From: a virus
Length of the DNA stretch: 64,000 nucleotides
Virus record (IMG/VR): IMGVR_UViG_3300049728_000159
Location: 1 to 64,000 of that record
Reading direction: 5' to 3' (one strand)
Program-made: the position numbers and the translations under genes
Notes under the pieces: generated by a model
The model's database searches: none
Told to the model about the DNA's origin: nothing
The model's input: only the letters and a program-made list of their open reading frames with translations
Shown: positions 50,617 through 57,214 of the stretch, piece after piece
How positions within the stretch are numbered: position 1 is the stretch's first letter
Layout of the letters: every line of letters starts with the position of its first letter

Positions 50617-50867
50617 TGCCATTCAGTTGCATAGATGAAACAGATCATGACGGCGTCTGGTGTGTCGTTGTACTGACGACCTGTCCAAAATGCAAGGAAA
50701 GCACTCGTCTCTACATTCCTGAGAGCGAGTTCACTGACTGGCAGAACGGTCAACTCATCCAGCGTGCTCTCAAATCCATATCCAAAGAGGTTCGTGAGCA
50801 ATTGATCTCTGGCTACTGCCCCACATGCTGGCTCAAGATATTTCCACCGGAGGGTCCCAATGATTGA
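50616..50867 (+). CDS. small zinc-ribbon protein
   Basis: 83 residues from ATG 50616. CPKC (24-27) and CPTC (71-74) make a four-Cys zinc site. Overlaps the next gene by 8 bases. Confidence 0.62.
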   Translation: MPFSCIDETDHDGVWCVVVLTTCPKCKESTRLYIPESEFTDWQNGQLIQRALKSISKEVREQLISGYCPTCWLKIFPPEGPND

Positions 50868-51306
50868 AGTCAAACGGTTCCAGAGTGAACGCACCGGGAA
50901 AACTTTCCCCACCAAGGCTCAGGCTCACGCGGACGAGAATCAACTCGACAAAAAGAAGCTCTCGGTCCTCCGTAAGCTGATCAAGTCCGGCAAACCCTGG
51001 GTTCCCAAGATTGGCGACTACATCTATGTTGCCACAAGTCTCTACATCGACCACGGAGAAGACGATGTGGTTGGTGGCTTGGGTCAGGTGACTGGTATCA
51101 AGCCCATGATGAGCGGTGGAGACCCGAACACGCTCTTCGTCGCAGTTGCCCAGCATCCGGGTGATTCACGGAACTGGTCTCAGCATCTGGTGAACGAGCA
51201 GGTCGAGCTGATGAAGGAATTCGGAACCAAGTTCGCCTATCCAGATCCAGACCTTGGTGTTTCGACTAACCGATCCGAGTTTCGACTCAGTAGAGAACTC
51301 ATGTAA
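50860..51306 (+). CDS. hypothetical protein
   Basis: 148 residues with GGAGGG site. Basic helical start, then a barrel-like part (VPKIGDYIYVATS, GGLGQVTGI). The final codons lie inside promoter copy 12 and the protein ends with ATG TAA. Confidence 0.6.
   Translation: MIEVKRFQSERTGKTFPTKAQAHADENQLDKKKLSVLRKLIKSGKPWVPKIGDYIYVATSLYIDHGEDDVVGGLGQVTGIKPMMSGGDPNTLFVAVAQHPGDSRNWSQHLVNEQVELMKEFGTKFAYPDPDLGVSTNRSEFRLSRELM
51267..51295 (+). promoter_or_regulatory. phage promoter motif, copy 12
   Basis: TAACCG (51267-51272), 17 bases, GTAGAG (51290-51295), inside the 3' end of the upstream gene. The DUF932 gene starts at 51339 behind AGAAAGGA, so this copy makes a leader of about 40 bases. Confidence 0.8.
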
Positions 51307-51338
51307 GTTCACAATCGAACCAGAAAGGAATACCAAAC

Positions 51339-52505
51339 ATGGCACACAACATTGAACACACCGCAGAAGGCGAAGACGCAATGTTTTGCGTGGGCGATCG
51401 CAAGGCAGCCTGGCACTTGCTGGGTCAGCGCACTCCCGGTGCAGTCACCTGGGAAGAGGCCATGAAGTTGGCTCACCTGGACTGGACCGTCAGCAAGCAC
51501 CCCATTACGATGATCAATCCCATCACGAACGTCTCCGAGGTTCTCCTCAACACATTCGGCATCTACCGCGACTCAGACGGACAGTACCTGGGCCACGTTG
51601 GCAAGGACTACACTCCGATCCAAAATCGTTATGCCTTCGATTTCGTCGACGCGCTGCTGGAAGGTTCCGGCTCGCACTATGAATCCGCCGGTGCACTGGG
51701 CAAGGGTGAGCGCATTTGGACCATGGCTCGTCTTCCTCAGGACATCCGCATCGCCGGCACGAACGACATCTCCCAGAACTACCTGCTCTTCACCAACGCC
51801 CACAACGGTCTGGCCTCCGGCACCGCGAAGATCACTTCGACTCGCGTGGTCTGCGAGAACACCCTGAACATGGCCCTCGTCGGCAATGGCTCCACGTTGT
51901 TCCTCCGCCACACCAAGGAGATCAAACAGCGCATGGAAGACGCCAAGATGCTGATGAATGGCGCGATCATGAATGCTGAACTCCTGGAAATCAAGCTGAA
52001 CTCTCTGGCAGAACGTCAGATGACCAAGGAAACGGTCCTGACCGTCGTCAACACGATGTTTCCGATCTCCGCAGACGGCAAGGCAGTAACTCGTCGCGAG
52101 CGCATTATCATGAAGATCCTCGAACTGTTCGAATCCAATGACGGCAACGCCATTCCCGAGATTCGCGGATCGGCATACAACCTCCTGAACGCAATCACCG
52201 AATACAGCGATCACTTCCGCACTGGCATCCGCGTGAAGCCTGGATACACCAAGGAAACGGCTCGCGCCGAAGCGGCAATGTTCGGCTCTGGCGACGAGCA
52301 GAAGTCCAAGGCTCTGGAAGTCGTTCTGGCCGCGACCGCCAACAACCCTTTCCGTGGCTCCAATGTTCAGGTCTCGTTCGCTGTCGAACCCCAGACCAGC
52401 ACGGCGGTCATGGAAGCGGAAGACGAGGTCGAGGTGGTCACCGAGACCGTCAGCGACAAGCAGAACGCCATCGATGCCGAGGTTGAACGCATCCTGGGAC
52501 TGTAA
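51339..52505 (+). CDS. DUF932 phage/plasmid-like protein
   Basis: 388 residues of the DUF932 (TIGR03299-type) family: AWHLLGQRTPGAVTWEEAM, NTFGIYRDSDGQYLG-like block, YTPIQNRYAFDFVDALL and TSTRVVCENTLNMAL. Often carried by phages and plasmids; proposed to act in DNA metabolism but not settled. Codon use is G/C-rich and uniform, suggesting a well-expressed gene. Confidence 0.8.
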   Translation: MAHNIEHTAEGEDAMFCVGDRKAAWHLLGQRTPGAVTWEEAMKLAHLDWTVSKHPITMINPITNVSEVLLNTFGIYRDSDGQYLGHVGKDYTPIQNRYAFDFVDALLEGSGSHYESAGALGKGERIWTMARLPQDIRIAGTNDISQNYLLFTNAHNGLASGTAKITSTRVVCENTLNMALVGNGSTLFLRHTKEIKQRMEDAKMLMNGAIMNAELLEIKLNSLAERQMTKETVLTVVNTMFPISADGKAVTRRERIIMKILELFESNDGNAIPEIRGSAYNLLNAITEYSDHFRTGIRVKPGYTKETARAEAAMFGSGDEQKSKALEVVLAATANNPFRGSNVQVSFAVEPQTSTAVMEAEDEVEVVTETVSDKQNAIDAEVERILGL

Positions 52506-52519
52506 CTGTCATCAAAAGA

Positions 52520-52600
52520 ATGGGAAAGTTCTTCAACGACCTGTGTGAGCGACCTGGTGAGGACGATCAATACCCTCAAGAAGAAAGGAAGACAAAGTGA
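52520..52600 (+). CDS. tiny open frame before the membrane protein
   Basis: 26 codons from ATG 52520, ending TGA 52600 that overlaps the GTG of the next gene (GTGA). Polar and acidic. Possibly a leader that couples translation of the membrane protein. Confidence 0.35.
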   Translation: MGKFFNDLCERPGEDDQYPQEERKTK

Positions 52601-53043
52601 TTCTTAGCCGACTCATCGTAAGTTTCTTACTGAGTGCATCCGTGATTGGTCTCATGGTCTGGGTGTATTTCAAGCTGATTCCAAAGCCTCTGGTTCTCCA
52701 TAGCACGAAGGTCAAGAAGTACCATCGTCTTGACCAATGCGGATCCATCTGGACCTGGCTATGTTTCAGCTGGCAATTTCCTGTGGGCTGGTGTGGGCCT
52801 TATGTCAAGGTCTACGAATATGGCCGCCGGATTTGTGGCTGGGAGACTCGCTGGAATGTAGCTTGGCCCGAAGCGAAAGAAGACATGCAACTGAGCCTTC
52901 TTCCGCCAAAGTTTGGAGACAATCTAGAAGATCTGTATACCGTAGCAGATCTTCTCAATGATTTGCCCAGTTTTCAGGCAGCTGTCCGCTTCGTTGGAAA
53001 ATCCGAAGACGATGAAGCAGACGTTCCTTGGCAAAGATTCTAG
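52597..53043 (+). CDS. membrane-anchored hypothetical protein
   Basis: 148 residues from GTG 52597 with AAGGAAG upstream. One transmembrane helix at about 8-26 (VSFLLSASVIGLMVWVYF), then a Trp/Cys-rich domain of about 120 residues. Convergent with the papain-like gene, overlapping by 4 bases. Confidence 0.6.
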   Translation: MILSRLIVSFLLSASVIGLMVWVYFKLIPKPLVLHSTKVKKYHRLDQCGSIWTWLCFSWQFPVGWCGPYVKVYEYGRRICGWETRWNVAWPEAKEDMQLSLLPPKFGDNLEDLYTVADLLNDLPSFQAAVRFVGKSEDDEADVPWQRF

Positions 53044-53816
53044 CCGATCTGTGCGATGTCTGCCTGGAGGGTTGCAAGATCAAAGCGACCCACTGGTGGA
53101 ATGGCTTCTATCCACTGTGGACTGAGCAGAGCATAAGCCTCGTCGACATACGCCTTCCAGAATTCCACGGTGATCTTTTGTGGTGCACCCCATGTGATGC
53201 AAGTGAAGCTCGTCTCATCGTACTTGGGCACCCACACACAGTGACCACCCCATGATCCAGCCAGGTTAGATTCACCAGGATCCGTTGGAATCACATCCCA
53301 GATAGTCTGACCCTGTGCCGAGAGCGGAAGCTCCACTCCGATGTAGACCCCACCAAATAGATCAATCGCCTGACGAACTTCTGCCAGGTTCTTCACGTTC
53401 ACTGAAACGAATGAAGAGAGTGTGGCGCCAGCGAATCCCTGCTTCTTGAAATCATTGAGCACATCGAGCTCAATGCCGCCCTGATCAGTGGAAGGATCTT
53501 GAGGGTTGTATTCATCGAAATCCTCGTATCCTTTCAGAATCTCGGCATCAGTGACATTCAGGGTGTCAGCATTTGGCATGCTGGCGTTGCTTACCCAGGT
53601 TTGAATTGCATGACCGAGGCCGGCAATAGTGCAACAGCCAAGCTGGTCGTTAAGCATCATGCCCCAAACAGTGATGCTCTTGGTCCAATCGACAGAAGGA
53701 GGCGCTGGAGGTAGACCAGATGCCAAATACTTGGCCATCTTCAGAGTTCTTGAATCGATCTTCTTGGCTTTGCATCCGAGACGCTTGCCCGGCAGAACAA
53801 CCTTTTCCAGACTCAT
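53040..53816 (-). CDS. papain-like cysteine peptidase-fold protein (copy 2)
   Basis: 258 residues from ATG 53816 with GGAGGG upstream. Paralogue of the 3.7 kb gene: KKIDSRTLKMAKYL, QLGCCTIAG (candidate Cys), GSWGGHCVWVPKYD (His) and ITWGAP. Two adjacent Cys at the nucleophile site differ from copy 1 (GDC). Substrate unknown. Confidence 0.7.
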   Translation of the reverse strand: MSLEKVVLPGKRLGCKAKKIDSRTLKMAKYLASGLPPAPPSVDWTKSITVWGMMLNDQLGCCTIAGLGHAIQTWVSNASMPNADTLNVTDAEILKGYEDFDEYNPQDPSTDQGGIELDVLNDFKKQGFAGATLSSFVSVNVKNLAEVRQAIDLFGGVYIGVELPLSAQGQTIWDVIPTDPGESNLAGSWGGHCVWVPKYDETSFTCITWGAPQKITVEFWKAYVDEAYALLSPQWIEAIPPVGRFDLATLQADIAQIG

Positions 53817-53853
53817 AGCATGACCCTCCACTATGAGTCCAGAAGACAGAAGA

Positions 53854-54186
53854 CTACTTCTTCTCTTCAACCTTCGTCTTGGGCTTCTCGTCCTGCACGA
53901 TAGTGAAGTTCTTGGCGTCGCCCTGAGGATTGTAGAAGACATGCCAGCCTGGATGAGCAACTTGCCATTCACGCATGACAGCGAATTCCTGATCGTTGGC
54001 CTCGCTCCATTGTTTCTGAGCATCAGCCTTGATCTTCTCTAAGCCCTGGAGAGCAAGGCGATCAGCGGTGCCAAGGATTGGTGGTGCGGCAGTTGGAACA
54101 ACTCTATTTACAACAGGTTTATCCTGTGCTGTGACTACACACACGGAGGCGATGAACAGCAGTACAAAGAGGATAGTACGTTTCAT
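53854..54186 (-). CDS. exported small protein
   Basis: 110 residues from the second in-frame ATG (54186), which has GGAG upstream. Signal peptide RTILFVLLFIASVCVVTAQ, cleavage predicted after Q. The mature part has a helical charged centre and Lys-rich end. Upstream of the papain-like gene on the same strand. Confidence 0.62.
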   Translation of the reverse strand: MKRTILFVLLFIASVCVVTAQDKPVVNRVVPTAAPPILGTADRLALQGLEKIKADAQKQWSEANDQEFAVMREWQVAHPGWHVFYNPQGDAKNFTIVQDEKPKTKVEEKK

Positions 54187-54231
54187 TCTGATCTCCAATC
54201 GGCAATGACCAACTCTTGATACTGGCTCCGC

Positions 54232-54260
54232 TAACCGATTATATGCAAAAGAGAGTAGAT
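54232..54260 (+). promoter_or_regulatory. phage promoter motif, copy 13
   Basis: TAACCG (54232-54237), 17 bases, GTAGAT (54255-54260). ATG 54268 follows after 7 bases. Confidence 0.75.
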
Positions 54261-54267
54261 TTCATTC

Positions 54268-54627
54268 ATGGCAAAGATTCTAAGGTTTCCTCCTCTCGCC
54301 GTTGATCTAGGTGACCATGTTCGAGTCGCCAAAGAGGGACATACTCCCTATGAAGCAACAGTCACCATTCCTCCAGACTACTTTGGCAATGTATATCTAC
54401 TGGTGGATCAGAAGTTTCTGGAAGGTCTAGAAGACGACGGAGTTCGCAAGGTCAACATTCGTGAAGTAGACCTCCAATTCACTGAGTCGGGTGTACAAAT
54501 GATCGGTTCTCGAAAATATCTGCTCAAGAGTACCTGTTATCCCGGTGGAGATCACAGGGCCACCCTCGCTTTGATCATCTCCACCAAGAAATACAGCATA
54601 CTCTTCCCCAGCAGCTGTCTTCAGTAG
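54268..54627 (+). CDS. hypothetical protein with an antisense-overlapping tail
   Basis: 119 residues. The first ~75 read naturally (DLGDHVRVAKEGHTPYEATV) with the 13th promoter copy just ahead. The last ~45 run antisense to a minus-strand gene and look unnatural, so the original end may have been lost in a rearrangement near 54490. Confidence 0.5.
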   Translation: MAKILRFPPLAVDLGDHVRVAKEGHTPYEATVTIPPDYFGNVYLLVDQKFLEGLEDDGVRKVNIREVDLQFTESGVQMIGSRKYLLKSTCYPGGDHRATLALIISTKKYSILFPSSCLQ

Positions 54628-54639
54628 TTTTGATTTCAT
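54427..54639 (-). CDS. small hypothetical protein, tail overlapping the plus gene
   Basis: 70 residues from ATG 54639 with GGAGTGG upstream. N-terminal 45 residues look natural (AAGEEYAVFLGGDDQSEGGP); the rest is antisense to the plus-strand gene. A run-on created by the same junction. Confidence 0.45.
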   Translation of the reverse strand: MKSKLLKTAAGEEYAVFLGGDDQSEGGPVISTGITGTLEQIFSRTDHLYTRLSELEVYFTNVDLANSVVF

Positions 54640-54666
54640 TTTCCACTCCTACGAAGGAACAGGAAT

Positions 54667-54987
54667 TCAGACTCTTGAAACAATCTTGGGATTTTCGATC
54701 ATGGCCGTGAAGCAGCCGGTCTGATAGAATGAGATGAGTGGCTCGTCGGCATTGACCGGCTTGGCATACACGCGATGACCGTCCGGAAAGACGTCATGGG
54801 GACCCATGCCTGTTCCGCCGCCGCCATAGCTGGTGCGGGTCACACGATATTCGCCGGCAGGAGGAATGGGATGCTCAACCGTCGCCAGGTACTGGTCGGA
54901 GTGAAACTTGCGACCTTTGACCTTGATCTCGTCGTGTTGGTACTCTTGATGAGAGGAAGAGTCTGGTGAAGAATTTAACGAAGACAA
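54667..54987 (-). CDS. hypothetical protein, 5' end doubtful
   Basis: 106 residues from TTG 54987, no ATG or ribosome site present. Core reads YRVTRTSYGGGGTGMGPHD, DGHRVYAKP and FYQTGCFTAMI, a pattern I associate with a small phage protein family. The start may have been cut by a junction near 54960-54990. Confidence 0.5.
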   Translation of the reverse strand: MSSLNSSPDSSSHQEYQHDEIKVKGRKFHSDQYLATVEHPIPPAGEYRVTRTSYGGGGTGMGPHDVFPDGHRVYAKPVNADEPLISFYQTGCFTAMIENPKIVSRV

Positions 54988-54991
54988 CCTG

Positions 54992-55234
54992 GTGGAAGAC
55001 GATCAGCTAACTGCCTACATGAGAGATTTCCCCCTGATTGCTTTTCCTGTTGAGGGAGGACCTCTCCTCCAGATCTATCGTGGTGAAGCTACTCCCACAG
55101 GATATGAGGAGATCACGGCAGCCCAGGGTGTTCGTTTTCAGATGAAGAACCTTCACAAACTCCAAGAATTCGAGTATGAAGACATTGCCAATAGTGCCAC
55201 TCGTAAAGAGAAATCCGTCGTCACGGGAAAATAG
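54992..55234 (+). CDS. small hypothetical protein, start doubtful
   Basis: 80 residues from GTG 54992; the frame is open 13 acidic codons further back but has no ATG. Divergent from the 54.7 kb gene. No motif. Lies before promoter copy 14. Confidence 0.45.
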   Translation: MEDDQLTAYMRDFPLIAFPVEGGPLLQIYRGEATPTGYEEITAAQGVRFQMKNLHKLQEFEYEDIANSATRKEKSVVTGK

Positions 55235-55240
55235 TTTTCC

Positions 55241-55269
55241 TAACCGCTTTACTTTTCCGCTCAGTAGAG
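55241..55269 (+). promoter_or_regulatory. phage promoter motif, copy 14 (tRNA cluster)
   Basis: TAACCG (55241-55246), 17 bases, GTAGAG (55264-55269). The following ATG at 55274 stops after one codon (ATG TAA), so no gene starts here. It heads a structured RNA leader and then the tRNA cluster. Confidence 0.82.
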
Positions 55270-55275
55270 TATCAT

Positions 55276-55444
55276 GTAAGAGTGAGGAATTTCGTCATGC
55301 GTTTACTGTCTCTATCTTCGTCCCCGTCACTGTCAAGCTATTACCTTAGCTTGCCGAGTGGCTCTGTGGCAAGGTGGAGAGGCATATAAGACGACCTCAA
55401 AACCAAGTTCACAAGAGCCACTCCTCCGGGAGTGGTTTTTGTTT
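55276..55444 (+). ncRNA. structured leader RNA before the tRNA cluster
   Basis: About 170 bases from the expected start after promoter copy 14 to a terminator. Two exclusive folds are visible: CTTGCC/GGCAAG hairpin (55350-55355 with 55368-55373), or GAGTGGCTC (55356-55364) pairing with GAGCCACTC (55415-55423). The second pairing uses the 5' arm of the terminator stem, so it would act as an antiterminator. No canonical tRNA can be folded here. Confidence 0.5.
55418..55441 (+). terminator. rho-independent terminator in the leader
   Basis: Seven-pair stem CCACTCC/GGAGTGG with a TCCG loop, followed by TTTTTG and more T. It ends only a few bases before the Tyr tRNA, so it controls read-through into the tRNAs. 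Confidence 0.82.
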
Positions 55445-55446
55445 GT

Positions 55447-55538
55447 GCAAGCGAGGCGAATACGGTTGGTCGCAGCAGACTGTAAATCTGCCGCTCTAGC
55501 AGCTAACATTGGGGGTTCAAATCCCTCCGCTTGCACCA
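55447..55538 (+). tRNA. tRNA-Tyr (GTA)
   Basis: Acceptor GCAAGCG/CGCTTGC, anticodon stem GCAGA/TCTGC with loop CTGTAAA (anticodon GTA), long variable arm (class II), T-loop TTCAAAT, discriminator A and encoded CCA. Confidence 0.9.
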
Positions 55539-55557
55539 AAGATTTGAAAGGAACACC

Positions 55558-55773
55558 GTGAAGCTGATTCAGGCACTAATCCAACAGGGAACTAGCCACA
55601 TGATCACCTGGCTGCCTGCTGACCGTCGACTGAGGCCCGGTGTTGAGGTAGATCTTGATAAGGATCCGAGTGACCGATGGAAGGTCAAAGAGTTGTTCAT
55701 GACCACGGACTCGGAGAATATTCAACGTGGATGGGGGTTGGATCTCCCCAAGAGTGTGAGAACAGAAGTTTGA
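55558..55773 (+). CDS. small hypothetical protein within the tRNA cluster
   Basis: 71 residues from GTG 55558 with AAGGAAC upstream. MITWLPADRRLRPGVEVDL at the start; acidic. Its stop lies six bases before the next tRNA. Function unknown. Confidence 0.6.
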   Translation: MKLIQALIQQGTSHMITWLPADRRLRPGVEVDLDKDPSDRWKVKELFMTTDSENIQRGWGLDLPKSVRTEV

Positions 55774-55779
55774 AGATGT

Positions 55780-55866
55780 CGGAGCGTGGCGAAGCTGGCA
55801 GACGCGTGAGCTTGAGGTGCTCATGGTGGCAACATCGGGAGGGTTCGAATCCCTTCGCTCCGACCA
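55780..55866 (+). tRNA. tRNA-Leu (GAG)
   Basis: Acceptor CGGAGCG/CGCTCCG (C1-G72), D-stem GCG/CGC, anticodon stem TGAGC/GCTCA with loop TTGAGGT (anticodon GAG), class II variable arm, discriminator A, encoded CCA. Confidence 0.9.
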
Positions 55867-55885
55867 AAGTTTTGAAGTAGAGTTT

Positions 55886-55974
55886 CGGGATGTGGTGAAA
55901 TGGCAGACACGCGTGGTTCAGGTCCACGAGCGAAATCAAGTAGCGTGAGGGTTCGACTCCCTTCATCCCGACCA
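55886..55974 (+). tRNA. tRNA-Leu (CAG)
   Basis: Acceptor CGGGATG/CATCCCG, anticodon stem CGTGG/CCACG with loop TTCAGGT (anticodon CAG), class II variable arm, encoded CCA. The G1-C72 pair of most bacterial Leu tRNAs is again C1-G72. Confidence 0.9.
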
Positions 55975-56012
55975 AGTTTTGTACGAGCCGTAGAGTAGTG
56001 GGTTATCTTGGA

Positions 56013-56094
56013 ACCGCCGACGAAAGTCTTCACAGGTTCGAGTCCTGTCTCCCCGACCATGACGGGGAGTAGCCAAGCTGGCAAAGGCAGCGGT
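56013..56094 (+). tRNA. candidate circularly permuted class II tRNA
   Basis: The 3' half comes first: ACCGC (56013-56017), variable arm with GAC-GAAA-GTC, T-arm ACAGG/CCTGT with TTCGAGT, acceptor CTCCCCG and ACCA (ends 56059). After TGA comes the 5' half: CGGGGAG (56063-56069), TA, D-arm GCC/GGC with AGCTGG loop, A, GCGGT (ends 56094). Acceptor (7 of 7) and anticodon stem (5 of 5) pair perfectly across the halves. The break is in the anticodon loop. Flanks pair too: TTGTACGAGC (55979-55988) with GTTCGTACAA (56125-56134), one G-U. Body and A73 suggest Tyr or Leu type; no anticodon with U33 can be read, so it could instead be relics of a tandem duplication. Confidence 0.6.
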
Positions 56095-56147
56095 AGCCGA
56101 AAGGCATTTCCCATCTCGTCATTCGTTCGTACAAGAGTTTAGTAAGT

Positions 56148-56232
56148 GCCCGGTTGGCGGAATTGGCAGACGCGGCAGACTTAGGATCTGTTGTCGCAAG
56201 GCGTGAGAGTTCGAGTCTCTTATCGGGCACCA
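56148..56232 (+). tRNA. tRNA-Leu (TAG)
   Basis: Acceptor GCCCGGT/ATCGGGC, anticodon stem GCAGA/TCTGT with loop CTTAGGA (anticodon TAG), class II variable arm, T-arm GAGAG/CTCTT, encoded CCA. Confidence 0.9.
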
Positions 56233-56246
56233 AAGGTTTGAAATGT

Positions 56247-56331
56247 GCCGATGTGGCGGAATTGGAAGACGCGCTGGTCTCAAAAGCCAGTGTCTTCGGG
56301 CGTGCCGGTTCGATCCCGGCCATCGGCACCA
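56247..56331 (+). tRNA. tRNA-Leu (CAA)
   Basis: Acceptor GCCGATG/CATCGGC, anticodon stem CTGGT/GCCAG with loop CTCAAAA (anticodon CAA), class II variable arm, encoded CCA. Confidence 0.9.
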
Positions 56332-56387
56332 AAAGATTAAGCTGCAGAGAGCTACTTTGACCTTTCATGCAGTTCAACAAAGAGTAG

Positions 56388-56414
56388 GGTTTGGACATGA
56401 TTACTGTCCGAACC
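56388..56414 (+). promoter_or_regulatory. ten-pair hairpin between tRNA-Leu and a small gene
   Basis: GGTTTGGACA/TGTCCGAACC (one T-G pair) with a 7-base loop, in the 105-base gap after tRNA-Leu (CAA) and 23 bases before a start codon. Not followed by a T-run; may protect or separate the tRNA part of the transcript. No other signal seen in the gap. Confidence 0.5.
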
Positions 56415-56436
56415 ATAATCACTGAGGAGAATGAGA

Positions 56437-56640
56437 ATGGCCAATCTAGTGAAGTTTCCTGTAGACCACGCTCATTTGGAGCACCCGATTTTGTGCAGCC
56501 ATTGTCAGAACATGGCTCGAGTATTAGTTTTCAAATCGGCAAGACTGGGGAACGGGGCAATTCACCTCGTAAAACAAGGGGCAGAGTGCCTCCTCCCGGC
56601 ATGCCCTGGTGGTGGAACAACTTGTGAGGTTGAAGCCTAG
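56437..56640 (+). CDS. small zinc-motif protein
   Basis: 67 residues from ATG 56437 (GAGGAGA upstream; ATG 56431 also possible). CSHC near residue 22 and two later Cys (CLLPAC) suggest a zinc site. Contains VKFPVDHAHLEHP. No function recognised. Confidence 0.58.
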   Translation: MANLVKFPVDHAHLEHPILCSHCQNMARVLVFKSARLGNGAIHLVKQGAECLLPACPGGGTTCEVEA

Positions 56641-56660
56641 ATGGCAGTATTCTAAGAAGC

Positions 56661-57065
56661 ATGAGTGGAAAGCCATTTAGCAATGGATTTGATTCCAGAA
56701 GAGTGCCAGGTGGAAAACCTTGGAAACCTGGCACGACATCTCACAGACTCAAGTTATTAGACTCTGTGGTGTTTGTAGACAACTCTGAACATCTACAAGC
56801 AGCCAAAGATCGATTCAGAGAAGAACTTCCAGAAGTTTGTACGATCTGTGGCTTGACAGGAATGTGGAACGGTCAAGTTCTGGTAATGAGAATTGACCAC
56901 ATCAATGGGAGAAAGCGAGATTGCCGTCGGGAGAACATGAGAAAGGTTTGTCCCAACTGCGACAGTCAACTTCTCACATTTTGTGGAAGAAACACAGGTA
57001 AGGTTCGTGCCCGGATGGCGAAACTGGCAGACGCTGCGGTCTTAAAAACCGTTGAGAAATCGTGA
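56661..57065 (+). CDS. HNH endonuclease, possibly inactive
   Basis: 134 residues. CTICGL, RIDHINGRKRDCRRENMR and VCPNCDSQ match small phage HNH homing enzymes, with DH and N in place, but the final His (CPNCHSQ) is Asp here, which should weaken metal binding. The last 19 codons lie inside tRNA-Leu (TAA), so the natural end has been lost or the gene sits hard against the tRNA. Confidence 0.72.
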   Translation: MSGKPFSNGFDSRRVPGGKPWKPGTTSHRLKLLDSVVFVDNSEHLQAAKDRFREELPEVCTICGLTGMWNGQVLVMRIDHINGRKRDCRRENMRKVCPNCDSQLLTFCGRNTGKVRARMAKLADAAVLKTVEKS

Positions 57066-57091
57066 GGGTTCGATCCCCTTTCTGGGCACCA
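57009..57091 (+). tRNA. tRNA-Leu (TAA)
   Basis: Acceptor GCCCGGA/TCTGGGC, D-stem GCG/CGC, anticodon stem GCGGT/ACCGT with loop CTTAAAA (anticodon TAA), class II variable arm, encoded CCA. Completes all five Leu anticodons. Confidence 0.9.
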
Positions 57092-57102
57092 AAGTTTACA
57101 AC

Positions 57103-57190
57103 GGAGGGATGGGAGAGCGGTTTAATCCAGCACACTGCTAACGTGCCGAACCGAAAGGTTCCATCAGTTCAAATCTGATTCCCTCCGCCA
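57103..57190 (+). tRNA. tRNA-Ser (GCT)
   Basis: Acceptor GGAGGGA/TCCCTCC, loop CTGCTAA (anticodon GCT), long variable arm, discriminator G as needed for Ser, encoded CCA. Last tRNA of the cluster; its 3' end abuts a truncated recT. Confidence 0.88.
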
Positions 57191-57214
57191 ATGCCTGACG
57201 GCCCTCTGATGACT

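Noticed and set aside
55350-55424. A further, degenerate tRNA in the cluster leader
   Set aside because: A 9-pair outer stem can be drawn, but the interior is only 50 bases with no T-arm or acceptable anticodon arm; an attenuator fold explains it better.
55990-55995. GTAGAG inside the permuted-tRNA leader as a promoter
   Set aside because: The bases 17 upstream (CCCGAC) do not match the first box.
55970-56150. Group I intron split around the permuted tRNA
   Set aside because: The flanks are only about 40-50 bases each, far too short for intron core elements.
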